Under the pieces are notes generated by a model that was not told the DNA's origin, did not search any database, and saw only the letters and a program-made list of their open reading frames with translations. From Herbaspirillum sp. SJZ107 (GTDB lineage: Bacteria; Pseudomonadota; Gammaproteobacteria; Burkholderiales; Burkholderiaceae_D), in the NCBI RefSeq assembly GCF_006715485.1, contig NZ_VFNH01000001.1:930001-994000 (forward strand): DNA of 64,000 bases, given 5' to 3'. Below, piece by piece: positions 37,315 to 45,524 of the stretch. How positions within the stretch are numbered: position 1 is the first letter of the stretch; each line of letters opens with the position of its first letter. Made by a program: the position numbers and the translations under genes.

Positions 37315-37818
37315 ATGCCCAAGAATGAAAGCGTGCAGAAACGCCTGCAGAAAGTACGCGCGCCGCGCGTGCAGATGACCTACGACGTCGAGATCGGCGA
37401 CGCCATCGAGAACAAGGAGCTGCCCTTCGTGGTCGGCGTGCTCGGCGACTTCGGTAGCGATCCCGAGGCTGCCAGGAAGCGCCTCAAGGACCGCAACTTC
37501 GTCAACGTCGACGTCGACAACTTCGACGAAGTGCTGGATGGCGTGGCGCCGGTAGCGCAGTTCCGCGTGCCGAATCACCTGTCGCAGGAAGGCGGCGAAT
37601 TCGCCGTCAAGCTGCAGTTCCGCGAGATGGCCGACTTCCGTCCGGAAGCCGTGGTGCAGCAGGTGGCGCCCCTGAAAGGCTTGCTGGAAGCGCGCAGCAA
37701 GCTGGCCGACCTGCGCAACAAGCTGGCGGGCAACGACAAGCTGGAAGACATCCTCAACGACGTGCTGACCAGTACCGAAAAACTGGCCAGCCTGCGCAAA
37801 AGCGAAAAAGGGGAATAA
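37315..37818 (+). CDS. tssB: Type VI secretion contractile sheath small subunit TssB (VipA)
   Basis: Sheath subunit of 167 residues. Family features: QKRLQKVRAPRVQMTYDVEIGDA at the N-terminus, the LPFVVGVLGDFG strand and a long C-terminal helix. It forms the sheath together with TssC, whose gene begins 3 bases after its stop. AGGAG precedes the start. Confidence 0.97.
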   Translation: MPKNESVQKRLQKVRAPRVQMTYDVEIGDAIENKELPFVVGVLGDFGSDPEAARKRLKDRNFVNVDVDNFDEVLDGVAPVAQFRVPNHLSQEGGEFAVKLQFREMADFRPEAVVQQVAPLKGLLEARSKLADLRNKLAGNDKLEDILNDVLTSTEKLASLRKSEKGE

Positions 37819-37821
37819 TCG

Positions 37822-39315
37822 ATGGCGGCCATCCTCGAAAACGCAGCATCGGCCCCGGCCCAGGCGCTCGAACTGGACACCGGCCTGCTCGACCAGATCG
37901 TCGAGCAGAGCCGCGTCGCGAAGTCGACCAGCGAGCACGAACGCGCACGCGACATCATCTCCGAACTGGTGACCCAGGTGATGGAAGGGACGATGGTGGT
38001 CTCGACCAACCTGTCGGCCACCATCGACGCGCGCCTGGCGGAGCTGGACCGCATGATCTCAAGCCAGCTGTCGGCGGTCATGCACGCGCCCGAATTCCAG
38101 AAGCTGGAGCGCAGCTGGACCGGCCTGCATTACCTGGTCAAGAACAGCACCACCAGCGCCGGCCTGCAGATCCGCATGCTCAACGCCACCAAGAAGGAAC
38201 TGGTGAAGGACTTCCAGTCGGCCCTCGAATTCGACCAGAGCACGCTGTTCAAGAAGGTCTACGAAGAAGAATTCGGCAGCTTCGGCGGCGCGCCCTACGG
38301 CACCCTGATCGGCGATTTCGAAGTCTCGCGCCAGCCGGAAGACGTCTACTTCCTCGAGCAGATGTCGCACGTGGCCGCGGCCAGCCATGCTCCTTTCATT
38401 ACCTCGGCTGCGCCCGACCTGTTCGGCGTCGACAGCTTCGGCGACCTGGGCCGCCCGCGCGACCTGGCCAAGGTATTCGACACCGTGGAATACGCGAAGT
38501 GGAAGGCTTTCCGCGAATCCGAGGACTCGCGCTACGTCGGCCTGACGCTGCCGCGCTTCCTCGGGCGCCTGCCGTACAACCCCGTCGACGGCACTGCCAC
38601 CGAAGGCTTCAACTTCGTCGAGGACGTGGACGGCAGCGACCATCACAAATACCTGTGGTGCAACGCCGCCTACGCCTTTGCCTCCAAGCTGACCAAGGCC
38701 TTCGAAGATTACGGCTGGTGCGCGGCGATCCGCGGCGTCGAGGGGGGCGGCCTGGTCGAGAACCTGCCGACCCACACCTTCAAGACCGACGAAGGCGAGG
38801 TCGCGCTCAAGTGCCCGACCGAGCTGGCGATCACCGACCGCCGCGAGAAGGAACTGTCGGACCTCGGCTTCATCTCGCTGGTGCACTGCAAGAACACGTC
38901 GTACGCGGCCTTCTTCGGCGCCCAGTCGGCGCAGAAGGCACGCAAGTACAACAGCGACGCCGCCAACGCCAACGCACTGCTGTCCTCGCAGCTGCAGTAC
39001 ATCTTCGCGGTCTCGCGCATCGCGCACTACATGAAGGCCATGATGCGCGACAAGATCGGCAGCTTCGCTGCCGCCTCCAACGTCGAGGATTACCTCAACC
39101 GCTGGCTGACCCAGTACGTGCTGCTGGACGATAACGCCAGCCAGGAGCAGAAGGCCCAGTTCCCGCTGCGCGAAGCCAGCGTGCAGGTGGCCGAAGTCCC
39201 TGGCCGGCCGGGCGTGTACCGCGCGGTCTCCTTCCTGCGTCCGCACTTCCAGCTCGACGAGCTGTCCGTTTCGCTCCGACTGGTCGCGGAGTTACCGCAA
39301 TCGACCAAATCCTGA
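37822..39315 (+). CDS. tssC: Type VI secretion contractile sheath large subunit TssC (VipB)
   Basis: Sheath subunit of 497 residues, normal for the family. Recognisable segments: FQKLERSWTGLHYLV, YGTLIGDFEVS, ENLPTHTF, ELAITDRREKELSDLGFI and the C-terminal RPGVYRAVSFLRPHFQLDELSVSLRLVAELP. TssB and TssC assemble the contractile tube around Hcp and are disassembled by TssH, whose gene is further along the same run. Confidence 0.98.
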   Translation: MAAILENAASAPAQALELDTGLLDQIVEQSRVAKSTSEHERARDIISELVTQVMEGTMVVSTNLSATIDARLAELDRMISSQLSAVMHAPEFQKLERSWTGLHYLVKNSTTSAGLQIRMLNATKKELVKDFQSALEFDQSTLFKKVYEEEFGSFGGAPYGTLIGDFEVSRQPEDVYFLEQMSHVAAASHAPFITSAAPDLFGVDSFGDLGRPRDLAKVFDTVEYAKWKAFRESEDSRYVGLTLPRFLGRLPYNPVDGTATEGFNFVEDVDGSDHHKYLWCNAAYAFASKLTKAFEDYGWCAAIRGVEGGGLVENLPTHTFKTDEGEVALKCPTELAITDRREKELSDLGFISLVHCKNTSYAAFFGAQSAQKARKYNSDAANANALLSSQLQYIFAVSRIAHYMKAMMRDKIGSFAAASNVEDYLNRWLTQYVLLDDNASQEQKAQFPLREASVQVAEVPGRPGVYRAVSFLRPHFQLDELSVSLRLVAELPQSTKS

Positions 39316-39344
39316 TTCTTTATTCAACCTGAATGGAGTAGAAC

Positions 39345-39836
39345 ATGGCAATAGACGTCTACCTGCAAATCGACGGCATCAAGGGCGAGTCGGCCGACGA
39401 CAAGCACAAGGACTGGATCGAATGCAAATCGGTGGCCTGGGAAGTGCTGCAGCCGAAATCGGCGACTGCATCGACCGGCGGCGGTCACACCGCCGAGCGC
39501 TGCGAGCACAAGGAAATCGAAATCAGCAAGCTGGCCGACCTGTCGTCGCCGGTGTTGCTGCAGACCTGCTCGTCGGGCAAGACCATCCCCAAGGCCAAGT
39601 TCGAATTCATGCGTGCCGACGGCCAGGGCGAGCGCGTCAAGTACTTCGAGATCGAACTCGAGAACGTGCTGATCGGCTCGATCATGCCGGAGGTGAAAGA
39701 GGGCGATTTCATGCACGAAAAGGTCGGCCTCAAGTTCTCGAAAGTGAAGTGGAAATACACCCAGCAAAAGATCGGCGGCGGCGCCGGCGGCAACACCTCG
39801 GGCGGCTGGGACCTGGCCACCAACAAGGTTGCCTGA
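39345..39836 (+). CDS. hcp: Type VI secretion tube protein Hcp (TssD)
   Basis: Hcp-family protein of 163 residues that stacks as hexamers to form the inner tube. The N-terminus MAIDVYLQIDGIKGESADDK and the segments EISKLADLSSPVLLQ and FEIELENVLIGSI are typical. GGAG lies before the start. It is followed by two perfect hairpins before tssE, which may uncouple hcp expression from the downstream genes. Confidence 0.97.
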   Translation: MAIDVYLQIDGIKGESADDKHKDWIECKSVAWEVLQPKSATASTGGGHTAERCEHKEIEISKLADLSSPVLLQTCSSGKTIPKAKFEFMRADGQGERVKYFEIELENVLIGSIMPEVKEGDFMHEKVGLKFSKVKWKYTQQKIGGGAGGNTSGGWDLATNKVA

Positions 39837-39858
39837 TCCTGCTTTTGCAGCACATCCG

Positions 39859-39904
39859 CCGCGGCCTCGTGCCGCGGTGTTCATTGTGCGGCCCGATGCC
39901 GCAC
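39859..39904 (+). promoter_or_regulatory. Two tandem hairpins between hcp and tssE
   Basis: CCGCGGC (39859-39865) pairs perfectly with GCCGCGG (39871-39877) over a 5-base loop; 8 bases later GTGCGGC (39886-39892) pairs perfectly with GCCGCAC (39898-39904), also with a 5-base loop. Neither is followed by a T run. They may protect the 3' end of hcp mRNA or lower read-through. Confidence 0.6.
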
Positions 39905-39920
39905 TCTCTCTGGAGCGGCG

Positions 39921-40388
39921 ATGACTGCTGTCGTACCCGGCCTGCTGGACCGCCTGATGGGCGCCGCGCAGAATGCATCCGGCCTGGAACAGCTCAAGGC
40001 CTGCGTCGCGCGCGACCTGGAAGCCCTGCTGAATACCCGCGCCGGCTGTCCGCCGCAAGCCTTCGACGATTATCCCGAGGCGCGCGCCTCGATCCTGAAT
40101 TACGGCCTGCTCGACTTTGCGGCATTCAACCTGGCCAGCAGCGAAGACCGGGCGGCGGTCGAAGCCAGCCTGAAGGACGCCATCGAGCGTCACGAGCCGC
40201 GCCTGCGCAATGTCAGCGCCACGCTCCATGAAAACACCAGCGTCAACCGCCTGGACTTCGTGATCCACGCGACGCTCGAACTCGACGGCATGGCGGAAGC
40301 GGTCAACTTCGACGCCATGCTGCAGCCGTCGTCGCTGCATTACTCCATCTCACTGAACCAAAGGACCCGTCGATGGACATCAACCTGA
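39921..40388 (+). CDS. tssE: Type VI secretion baseplate protein TssE (gp25-like)
   Basis: Baseplate wedge protein of 155 residues related to phage T4 gp25. The core has LKACVARDLEALLNTRAGC near residue 23, SILNYGLLDFAAFNL near 57, EPRLRNVSATL and FVIHATLELDGMAEAVNFD. The last 15 residues (NQRTRRWTST) overlap the tssH start by 16 bases in another frame. In the usual gene order tssF and tssG would follow here; they are missing from this window. Confidence 0.93.
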   Translation: MTAVVPGLLDRLMGAAQNASGLEQLKACVARDLEALLNTRAGCPPQAFDDYPEARASILNYGLLDFAAFNLASSEDRAAVEASLKDAIERHEPRLRNVSATLHENTSVNRLDFVIHATLELDGMAEAVNFDAMLQPSSLHYSISLNQRTRRWTST

Positions 40389-43015
40389 AGACCCTGATTG
40401 GCAAGTTGAACGACACCAGCCGCGTCGCCGCCACCCGCGCAGCCGGCATCTGCGTCGGTCTCGGCCAGTACGAAGTCGACATCGAACACCTGTTCCTGGC
40501 GCTGCTGGAGCAGCCCGGCTGCGACGTGGTGGCCGCCGCGCGCCAGGCCGGCATCAACCTGACGGCGCTGGAAACCGACTTGCGGCGCGAAGTCGAGCGC
40601 CTGCCGGGCGGCAGCACGCGCACCCCGGTCTTCTCGCGCCACTTGCCGGCGCTGTTCGAGCACGCCTGGCTGATCGCTTCACTTGGCAACGGCCAGCGCC
40701 AGCGCATCCGCAGCGGCCACCTGCTGCTGGCGCTGCTCACCGAACCCGGCCTGGCCCAACTGGCCCAGCGCGCCTCGCGTCAGTTCGCCGGCTTCCCGCT
40801 CGACCGCCTGAAGCACGATTTCGACAAGCTCACGCGCGGCTCGGAAGAAGCGGAAGCCGCGGCACCGGCAGCGGAAGCGGAAAGTGCCGACCCGGTCACC
40901 GAAATGCAGAACACGGCCCCTGGCAAGACGCCGGCGCTCGACCAGTACACCACCTGCCTGACGGCGCGCGCGCGCGAAGGCAAGGTCGATCCGGTGATCG
41001 GGCGCGACGCCGAGATCCGCCAGGTGATCGACATCCTGATGCGGCGGCGTCAGAACAACCCGATCCTGACCGGCGAGGCCGGCGTCGGCAAGACCGCGGT
41101 GGTGGAAGGGCTGGCGCTGCGCATCGCCCAGGGCGACGTGCCCGACGTCTTGAAGGGCGTCGAGATCCACAACCTCGACATGGGCCTGCTGCAGGCCGGC
41201 GCCAGCGTGAAGGGCGAGTTCGAGAGCCGTCTCAAGAACGTCATCGACGAGGTGAAAAAGAGCCTGCACCCGGTCATCCTGTTCATCGACGAAGCCCACA
41301 CCATGATCGGCGCCGGCGGCCAGGCCGGCCAGAACGACGCCGCCAACCTGCTCAAGCCGGCGCTGGCGCGCGGCGAGCTGCGCACGGTGGCGGCCACCAC
41401 CTGGAGCGAATATAAAAAGTACTTCGAGAAGGATGCGGCGCTGGCGCGGCGCTTCCAGGTGGTCAAGGTCGAAGAGCCGGACGAAGATACCGCCAGCGCC
41501 ATGCTGCGCGCGATGGCGCCGCTGATGGAACAGCACTTCGGCGTGCGCATCTACGACGAAGCGGTCACCGAGGCCGTGCGCCTGTCGCACCGCTACATCA
41601 GCGGACGCCAGCTGCCCGACAAGGCGATCAGCGTGCTCGATACCGCCTGCGCCAAGGTCGCGCTGGGCCAGAAGGCGACGCCGGCGGCGCTGGAAGAATG
41701 CACGCGCAAGCTGGAGCGCCTCGATGCCCGTATCGGTTCACTGGTGCGCGAGGAAAGCGCCGGCGCCGACCATGCCGCCGCCCTCGGCACGCTGCGTGCC
41801 GAACGCGCCGATGCGCTGCAGGAGCAGGCGCGCCTGCGCGAGCGCTGGGAGCGCGAGCAGGCCCTGACCGGCGAGATCCACGCGATGCGCGCGCGGCTGG
41901 AGTCGAGCGCCGACAAATCCGGCAGCATGGCATTGCAGGCCAAGGTCGAGGAACTGCGCCAGCTGCAGGGCGAGTCGCCGCTGGTGCCGGTGCAGGTCGA
42001 CGGCCACACGGTGGCCGCCATCGTCGCCGCCTGGACCGGCATCCCGCTCGGGCGCATGGTGAAGGACGAGATCCGCACCGTGATGAACCTGCGCGGCATG
42101 CTCGACGAGCGCATCCTCGGCCAGACCCACGCCAGCGGCATCGTCGCCCAGCGCGTGCGCACCGCGCGCGCCCATCTGGAAGACCCGAACAAGCCGAAGG
42201 GCGTGTTCCTGTTCGTCGGAACCTCGGGCGTCGGCAAGACCGAGACCGCGCTGGCGCTGGCCGACCTGCTGTACGGCGGCGAGCGCAAGCTGGTGACGAT
42301 CAACATGAGCGAGTACCAGGAAGCGCACAGCGTCTCCGGCCTGAAAGGCTCGCCGCCCGGTTATGTCGGCTACGGCGAAGGCGGGGTATTGACCGAGGCG
42401 GTGCGGCGCAATCCATACAGCGTGGTGCTGCTCGACGAAGTGGAAAAGGCGCACAGCGACGTGCTCGAACTGTTCTTCCAGGTGTTCGACAAGGGCGTAC
42501 TGGACGATGCCGAAGGGCGCCAGATCGACTTCCGCAACACCATCATCATCCTGACCTCGAACGCCGCTTCCAGCCAGATCATGCAGGCGTGCTTGAACAA
42601 GCCGGCAAGCGAGCGCCCGACGCCGGAGCAACTGGCGGAACTGATCCGCCCGGCCCTGATGAAGCACTTCAAGCCGGCCTTCCTCGGCCGCCTGACGGTG
42701 GTGCCGTTCTACCCGATCGACGACGAGGTGCTGTCCAACATCATCCGCCTGAAGCTCGACCGCATCAAGGCGCGCGTGTCGGCCAACCACAACGCCCAGT
42801 TCCACTACGACGATGCGCTGGTGGCGGCGGTGCTGGGGCGCTGCACCGAAGTCGATTCCGGCGCGCGCAACGTCGACACCATCCTGAACGGCACGCTGCT
42901 GCCGGAAATCGCCGATGCCGTGCTGGCGACGATGGCCGAGGGCGGCGCGATAGGCAAGGTCAAGGTCAGCGCGACCCGCGCCGGCAAGATCAAGTACGCG
43001 ATCGACGCGGCGTGA
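40373..43015 (+). CDS. tssH: Type VI secretion AAA+ ATPase TssH (ClpV)
   Basis: ClpB-related disaggregase of 880 residues that recycles contracted TssB-TssC sheath. An N-terminal repeat domain (about 1-150) with the ClpV-specific start MDINLKTLIGKLNDTSR leads to two ATPase modules: Walker A GEAGVGKTAV near residue 234 with Walker B VILFIDEAH, and GTSGVGKTETAL near 617 with VVLLDEVEKAH. The M-domain between them is short, as in ClpV. AAAGGA lies before the start within the end of tssE. Confidence 0.97.
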   Translation: MDINLKTLIGKLNDTSRVAATRAAGICVGLGQYEVDIEHLFLALLEQPGCDVVAAARQAGINLTALETDLRREVERLPGGSTRTPVFSRHLPALFEHAWLIASLGNGQRQRIRSGHLLLALLTEPGLAQLAQRASRQFAGFPLDRLKHDFDKLTRGSEEAEAAAPAAEAESADPVTEMQNTAPGKTPALDQYTTCLTARAREGKVDPVIGRDAEIRQVIDILMRRRQNNPILTGEAGVGKTAVVEGLALRIAQGDVPDVLKGVEIHNLDMGLLQAGASVKGEFESRLKNVIDEVKKSLHPVILFIDEAHTMIGAGGQAGQNDAANLLKPALARGELRTVAATTWSEYKKYFEKDAALARRFQVVKVEEPDEDTASAMLRAMAPLMEQHFGVRIYDEAVTEAVRLSHRYISGRQLPDKAISVLDTACAKVALGQKATPAALEECTRKLERLDARIGSLVREESAGADHAAALGTLRAERADALQEQARLRERWEREQALTGEIHAMRARLESSADKSGSMALQAKVEELRQLQGESPLVPVQVDGHTVAAIVAAWTGIPLGRMVKDEIRTVMNLRGMLDERILGQTHASGIVAQRVRTARAHLEDPNKPKGVFLFVGTSGVGKTETALALADLLYGGERKLVTINMSEYQEAHSVSGLKGSPPGYVGYGEGGVLTEAVRRNPYSVVLLDEVEKAHSDVLELFFQVFDKGVLDDAEGRQIDFRNTIIILTSNAASSQIMQACLNKPASERPTPEQLAELIRPALMKHFKPAFLGRLTVVPFYPIDDEVLSNIIRLKLDRIKARVSANHNAQFHYDDALVAAVLGRCTEVDSGARNVDTILNGTLLPEIADAVLATMAEGGAIGKVKVSATRAGKIKYAIDAA

Positions 43016-43026
43016 AGGAGATTGCC

Positions 43027-44046
43027 ATGCTGGACATCGACAAGCTGCTGGCGCCCGTCAGCGAACAGCAGCCCTGCGGCGAAGACCTCGCGTTTTCCAG
43101 CGAGATCGACGCCATCGTGCGCGCGCGCCAGGCCGACGATCCGTCGATCGAGCAGGGCGCCTGGGTCACCGACCTGAAGGAAGCCGACTGGAAGTTCGTG
43201 GCCAGGCAGTGCGCGCAACTGATCGAAAAGCGCAGCAAGGACCTGCAGCTGGCGGTATGGCTGGCCGAAGCCGGCGTCAAAACCGGCGGCGTGCGCGGCC
43301 TGGCCGGCAGCCTGGAACTGATCGCGGCGCTGTGCGAACGCCACTGGGACGGCATGTATCCGCTGCCGGACGAAGACGGCTTCGAGCGCCGCATCGGCAA
43401 CCTGGCCTGGGTGGCTGCGCGCATCGCGCCCTGGCTGCGCGCGGTGCCCCTGACCGAGGGCAACCCGCCGGGCGGGTCTGCGTATGCGCTGAGCGACTTC
43501 GACGTCGCCCGTGCCCACGGCGGCGAGGAGCTGGCGAAGCTGGAAGCGGCGCGCCAGCGCGGCGCGCGCAGCTTCTACCGCAACCTGCTGCGCGACTGCG
43601 GCCAGTGCAAAGCCGCCATCGACCGCCTCGAACAGAGCGTCGATGCGCGCCTGGGCGCCGACGGGCCGAGCTTCAGTGCGGCCAAATCGGGGCTGGAAAG
43701 CGTGCTGATGTTCGTGAAGCCGCTCGCGGGCGAGGAGCCCGCCGAGACGGCAGCGCTGCCGGATGCGGCGCCTGCTACGCCGGCGGCACCGGGGCAGGGC
43801 GGCAGCGACGCGCCATCGGCCAGGGCCAACGGTCCGCTCCAGAACCGGGTCCAGGCGCTGGCCCAGCTGCGCGCCGTCGCCGAATTCTTCCGCCGCACGG
43901 AGCCGCACAGCCCGGTGGCCTATCTGGCGGAAAAGGCCGCCCACTGGGGCGAGCAGCCGCTGCACGTGTGGCTGCGGGCGGTAGTCAAGGACGACGCCTC
44001 GTTCGCCCATATCGAAGAACTGCTGGGCGTCGAGACGAAGTCCTAG
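43027..44046 (+). CDS. tssA: Type VI secretion protein TssA
   Basis: TssA/ImpA-family protein of 339 residues. The ImpA_N domain covers about residues 5-130: LLAPVSEQQPCGEDL, ADWKFVARQC, ELIAALCERHWDGMYPLPDED. A Pro/Ala-rich linker near 235-265 leads to a short C-terminal helical domain (AVAEFFRRTEPHSPVAYLAEKAAHW). This is the compact TssA form. GGAG precedes the start at 43027, 11 bases after tssH. It is the last T6SS gene in the run and faces the phasin gene with only 7 bases between. Confidence 0.93.
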   Translation: MLDIDKLLAPVSEQQPCGEDLAFSSEIDAIVRARQADDPSIEQGAWVTDLKEADWKFVARQCAQLIEKRSKDLQLAVWLAEAGVKTGGVRGLAGSLELIAALCERHWDGMYPLPDEDGFERRIGNLAWVAARIAPWLRAVPLTEGNPPGGSAYALSDFDVARAHGGEELAKLEAARQRGARSFYRNLLRDCGQCKAAIDRLEQSVDARLGADGPSFSAAKSGLESVLMFVKPLAGEEPAETAALPDAAPATPAAPGQGGSDAPSARANGPLQNRVQALAQLRAVAEFFRRTEPHSPVAYLAEKAAHWGEQPLHVWLRAVVKDDASFAHIEELLGVETKS

Positions 44047-44053
44047 ACTGGCG

Positions 44054-44677
44054 TTACTGGGACTGGCCGGGCTGGGCCGCTGCCGACGACGAAGCCGATG
44101 AAGCCGATGAAGCCGCCGATTGCGCAGCCTGGCCGCCGGCCTGGCCCGCCTGCGCGACCTGGGACGTGGCCCGTGCCACCTGTTCCTCGACCCGGCGCAT
44201 CGCTTCGCGCGTCGACTGGGTCACCTGCTCGTAGCCCTTGAAGGCATTGTCGATCGCGGCCTTGATGATCTCGACCGCGTTTTCCTGGCCCGGCTTGACG
44301 TTCTGGGTGACGTCGTAGATCAGCGCCGACAGCGTGTTCTTGGCTTCGACCAGGTGGGTGTCGGCGGCCTGCTGGAAATCCTTCTGGATGTCGCCGATGA
44401 TCTGGCGCAGCTGTTCGCCGTAGGCGGTGGCTTCCGAGACGCCTGGCTGGATGCGCGACTGCACGGCATCGATGGCGGCTTTCGGATCGCCGGCCTGGCT
44501 GGCGGCGCGGCCGGTCGCCAGGGTGCCTTCCAGCGCATTGCGGGCCGTGCTCAGGTTGAGTGCCACCACCTGCTCGACCCCCTGCACCGCCTTGCTGGCG
44601 AGGGCATTGAAGGTCTGGACCTGCAGATCGAACAGGGTCTTGGTGGCGGATGCGAATTGCTCGGGATTGGTGAACAT
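44054..44677 (-). CDS. phaP: Phasin family protein
   Basis: Granule-coating protein of 207 residues for polyhydroxyalkanoate inclusions. The N-terminal half has the Phasin_2 pattern (EQFASATKTLFDLQVQTFNALASKAVQGVEQ segment split over residues 5-37), and the whole protein is predicted helical and amphipathic. The C-terminal 40 residues are low-complexity Ala/Ser/Gln. A GAGGAG site precedes the start. No PHA synthase or depolymerase gene is nearby. It ends against tssA on the opposite strand. Confidence 0.9.
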   Translation of the reverse strand: MFTNPEQFASATKTLFDLQVQTFNALASKAVQGVEQVVALNLSTARNALEGTLATGRAASQAGDPKAAIDAVQSRIQPGVSEATAYGEQLRQIIGDIQKDFQQAADTHLVEAKNTLSALIYDVTQNVKPGQENAVEIIKAAIDNAFKGYEQVTQSTREAMRRVEEQVARATSQVAQAGQAGGQAAQSAASSASSASSSAAAQPGQSQ

Positions 44678-44770
44678 CGTTTTCTCCTCGCGATAGATGA
44701 ACTGGATACCTGCGAACGACCTGGAACTGCTCCTCTTTCTTGTTATCGAATCTTCATGCCAGCGCAGGCA

Positions 44771-44974
44771 TTATTTAACAGGCATGCGTTTTTCGCAACG
44801 GGCGTCACGATACGGCCCACTGGCTTTTTCCCAGCCCGGACCCAGCGGCGTCTGCGTGCAGACCAGGGTGCCGGTGGCCTTGCTGCGCCACTGGAACCAG
44901 GGTGCCGGCTCGGCGTGCAGGCACGCGGGGAGGGCGAGTACGAGCCCGGCGGCAATGAGGATGGCGTGTTTCAT
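44771..44974 (-). CDS. Small secreted hypothetical protein
   Basis: Protein of 67 residues with a clear signal peptide (MKHAILIAAGLVLALPACLHA) and a 46-residue mature part containing two cysteines (TLVCTQTPLG, DARCEKRM) that could form a disulphide, plus several tryptophans. No family is recognised. There is no strong ribosome binding site, which lowers confidence. It is divergent from the CueR-type gene. Confidence 0.55.
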   Translation of the reverse strand: MKHAILIAAGLVLALPACLHAEPAPWFQWRSKATGTLVCTQTPLGPGWEKASGPYRDARCEKRMPVK

Positions 44975-45020
44975 GATGCGCCGAGCTTAACCGCTTGGCG
45001 CCGCAAGTCAAGCGTACGCA

Positions 45021-45051
45021 TTGACCTTGCCATCGTGGGAAGGTGTACCCT
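45021..45051 (+). promoter_or_regulatory. MerR/CueR-type promoter-operator with 19-base spacer
   Basis: The -35 box TTGACC (45021-45026) and a -10 like TACCCT (45046-45051) are 19 bases apart, the long spacing used by MerR-family promoters. Between them ACCTTGCCA (45024-45032) and TGGGAAGGT (45036-45044) form a dyad with one mismatch, close to the CueR CCTTCC/GGAAGG operator. The expected start of transcription falls on or next to the ATG at 45058, suggesting a leaderless mRNA. Confidence 0.8.
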
Positions 45052-45057
45052 TGTCGT

Positions 45058-45498
45058 ATGGAACACGACAATCACGGGCGCAGCCCGCAATGGAATATCG
45101 GCGAGGCGGCCAGGGCATCCGGCGTCAGCGCCAAGATGATCCGCCACTACGAAGCGATCGGCCTGCTGCCGCCGGCGCGCCGCACCGGGGCGGGCTACCG
45201 CCTGTACGGCGAGCAGGACGTGCGGGTGCTGCAATTCATCCACCGCGGCCGCGCCCTCGGCTTTTCGCTGGAACAGGTCGCCAACCTGCTGGCGCTGTGG
45301 CAGGACAAGGGCCGCGCCAGCGCCGACGTGCGGCGCCTGGCCGCAGCCCACATCGATGAACTCGAGCGCAAGATCGCCGAACTGGAAGCGATGAAGCGCA
45401 CGCTGCAGGCGCTGGCCCATTCCTGCCATGGCGACCAGCGTTCGGACTGTCCGATTCTTGATGATCTGGCATCGCACGAGCCGTGTTCTAATGGCTGA
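45058..45498 (+). CDS. cueR: Copper-responsive MerR-family regulator (CueR)
   Basis: Regulator of 146 residues. The winged helix is WNIGEAARASGVSAKMIRHYEAIGLLPPARR, then a coiled-coil dimer helix. The metal loop CHGDQRSDCPI (Cys123 and Cys131) matches the CueR C-x7-C pattern, and the serine in RASADVRR is the residue linked to monovalent-ion selectivity. It should activate copper efflux genes on Cu(I) binding. No copA, copper chaperone or oxidase gene is in the window, so targets other than itself are elsewhere. The ATG at 45058 lies just after its operator. Confidence 0.88.
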   Translation: MEHDNHGRSPQWNIGEAARASGVSAKMIRHYEAIGLLPPARRTGAGYRLYGEQDVRVLQFIHRGRALGFSLEQVANLLALWQDKGRASADVRRLAAAHIDELERKIAELEAMKRTLQALAHSCHGDQRSDCPILDDLASHEPCSNG

Positions 45499-45524
45499 CT
45501 TCCAGCTCAGCCTGAATCGACCCG

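Noticed and set aside
40373-40388. Possible frameshift joining tssE and tssH
   Set aside because: Both products are complete for their families, with normal N-termini and ends; the overlap is explained by ordinary translational coupling.
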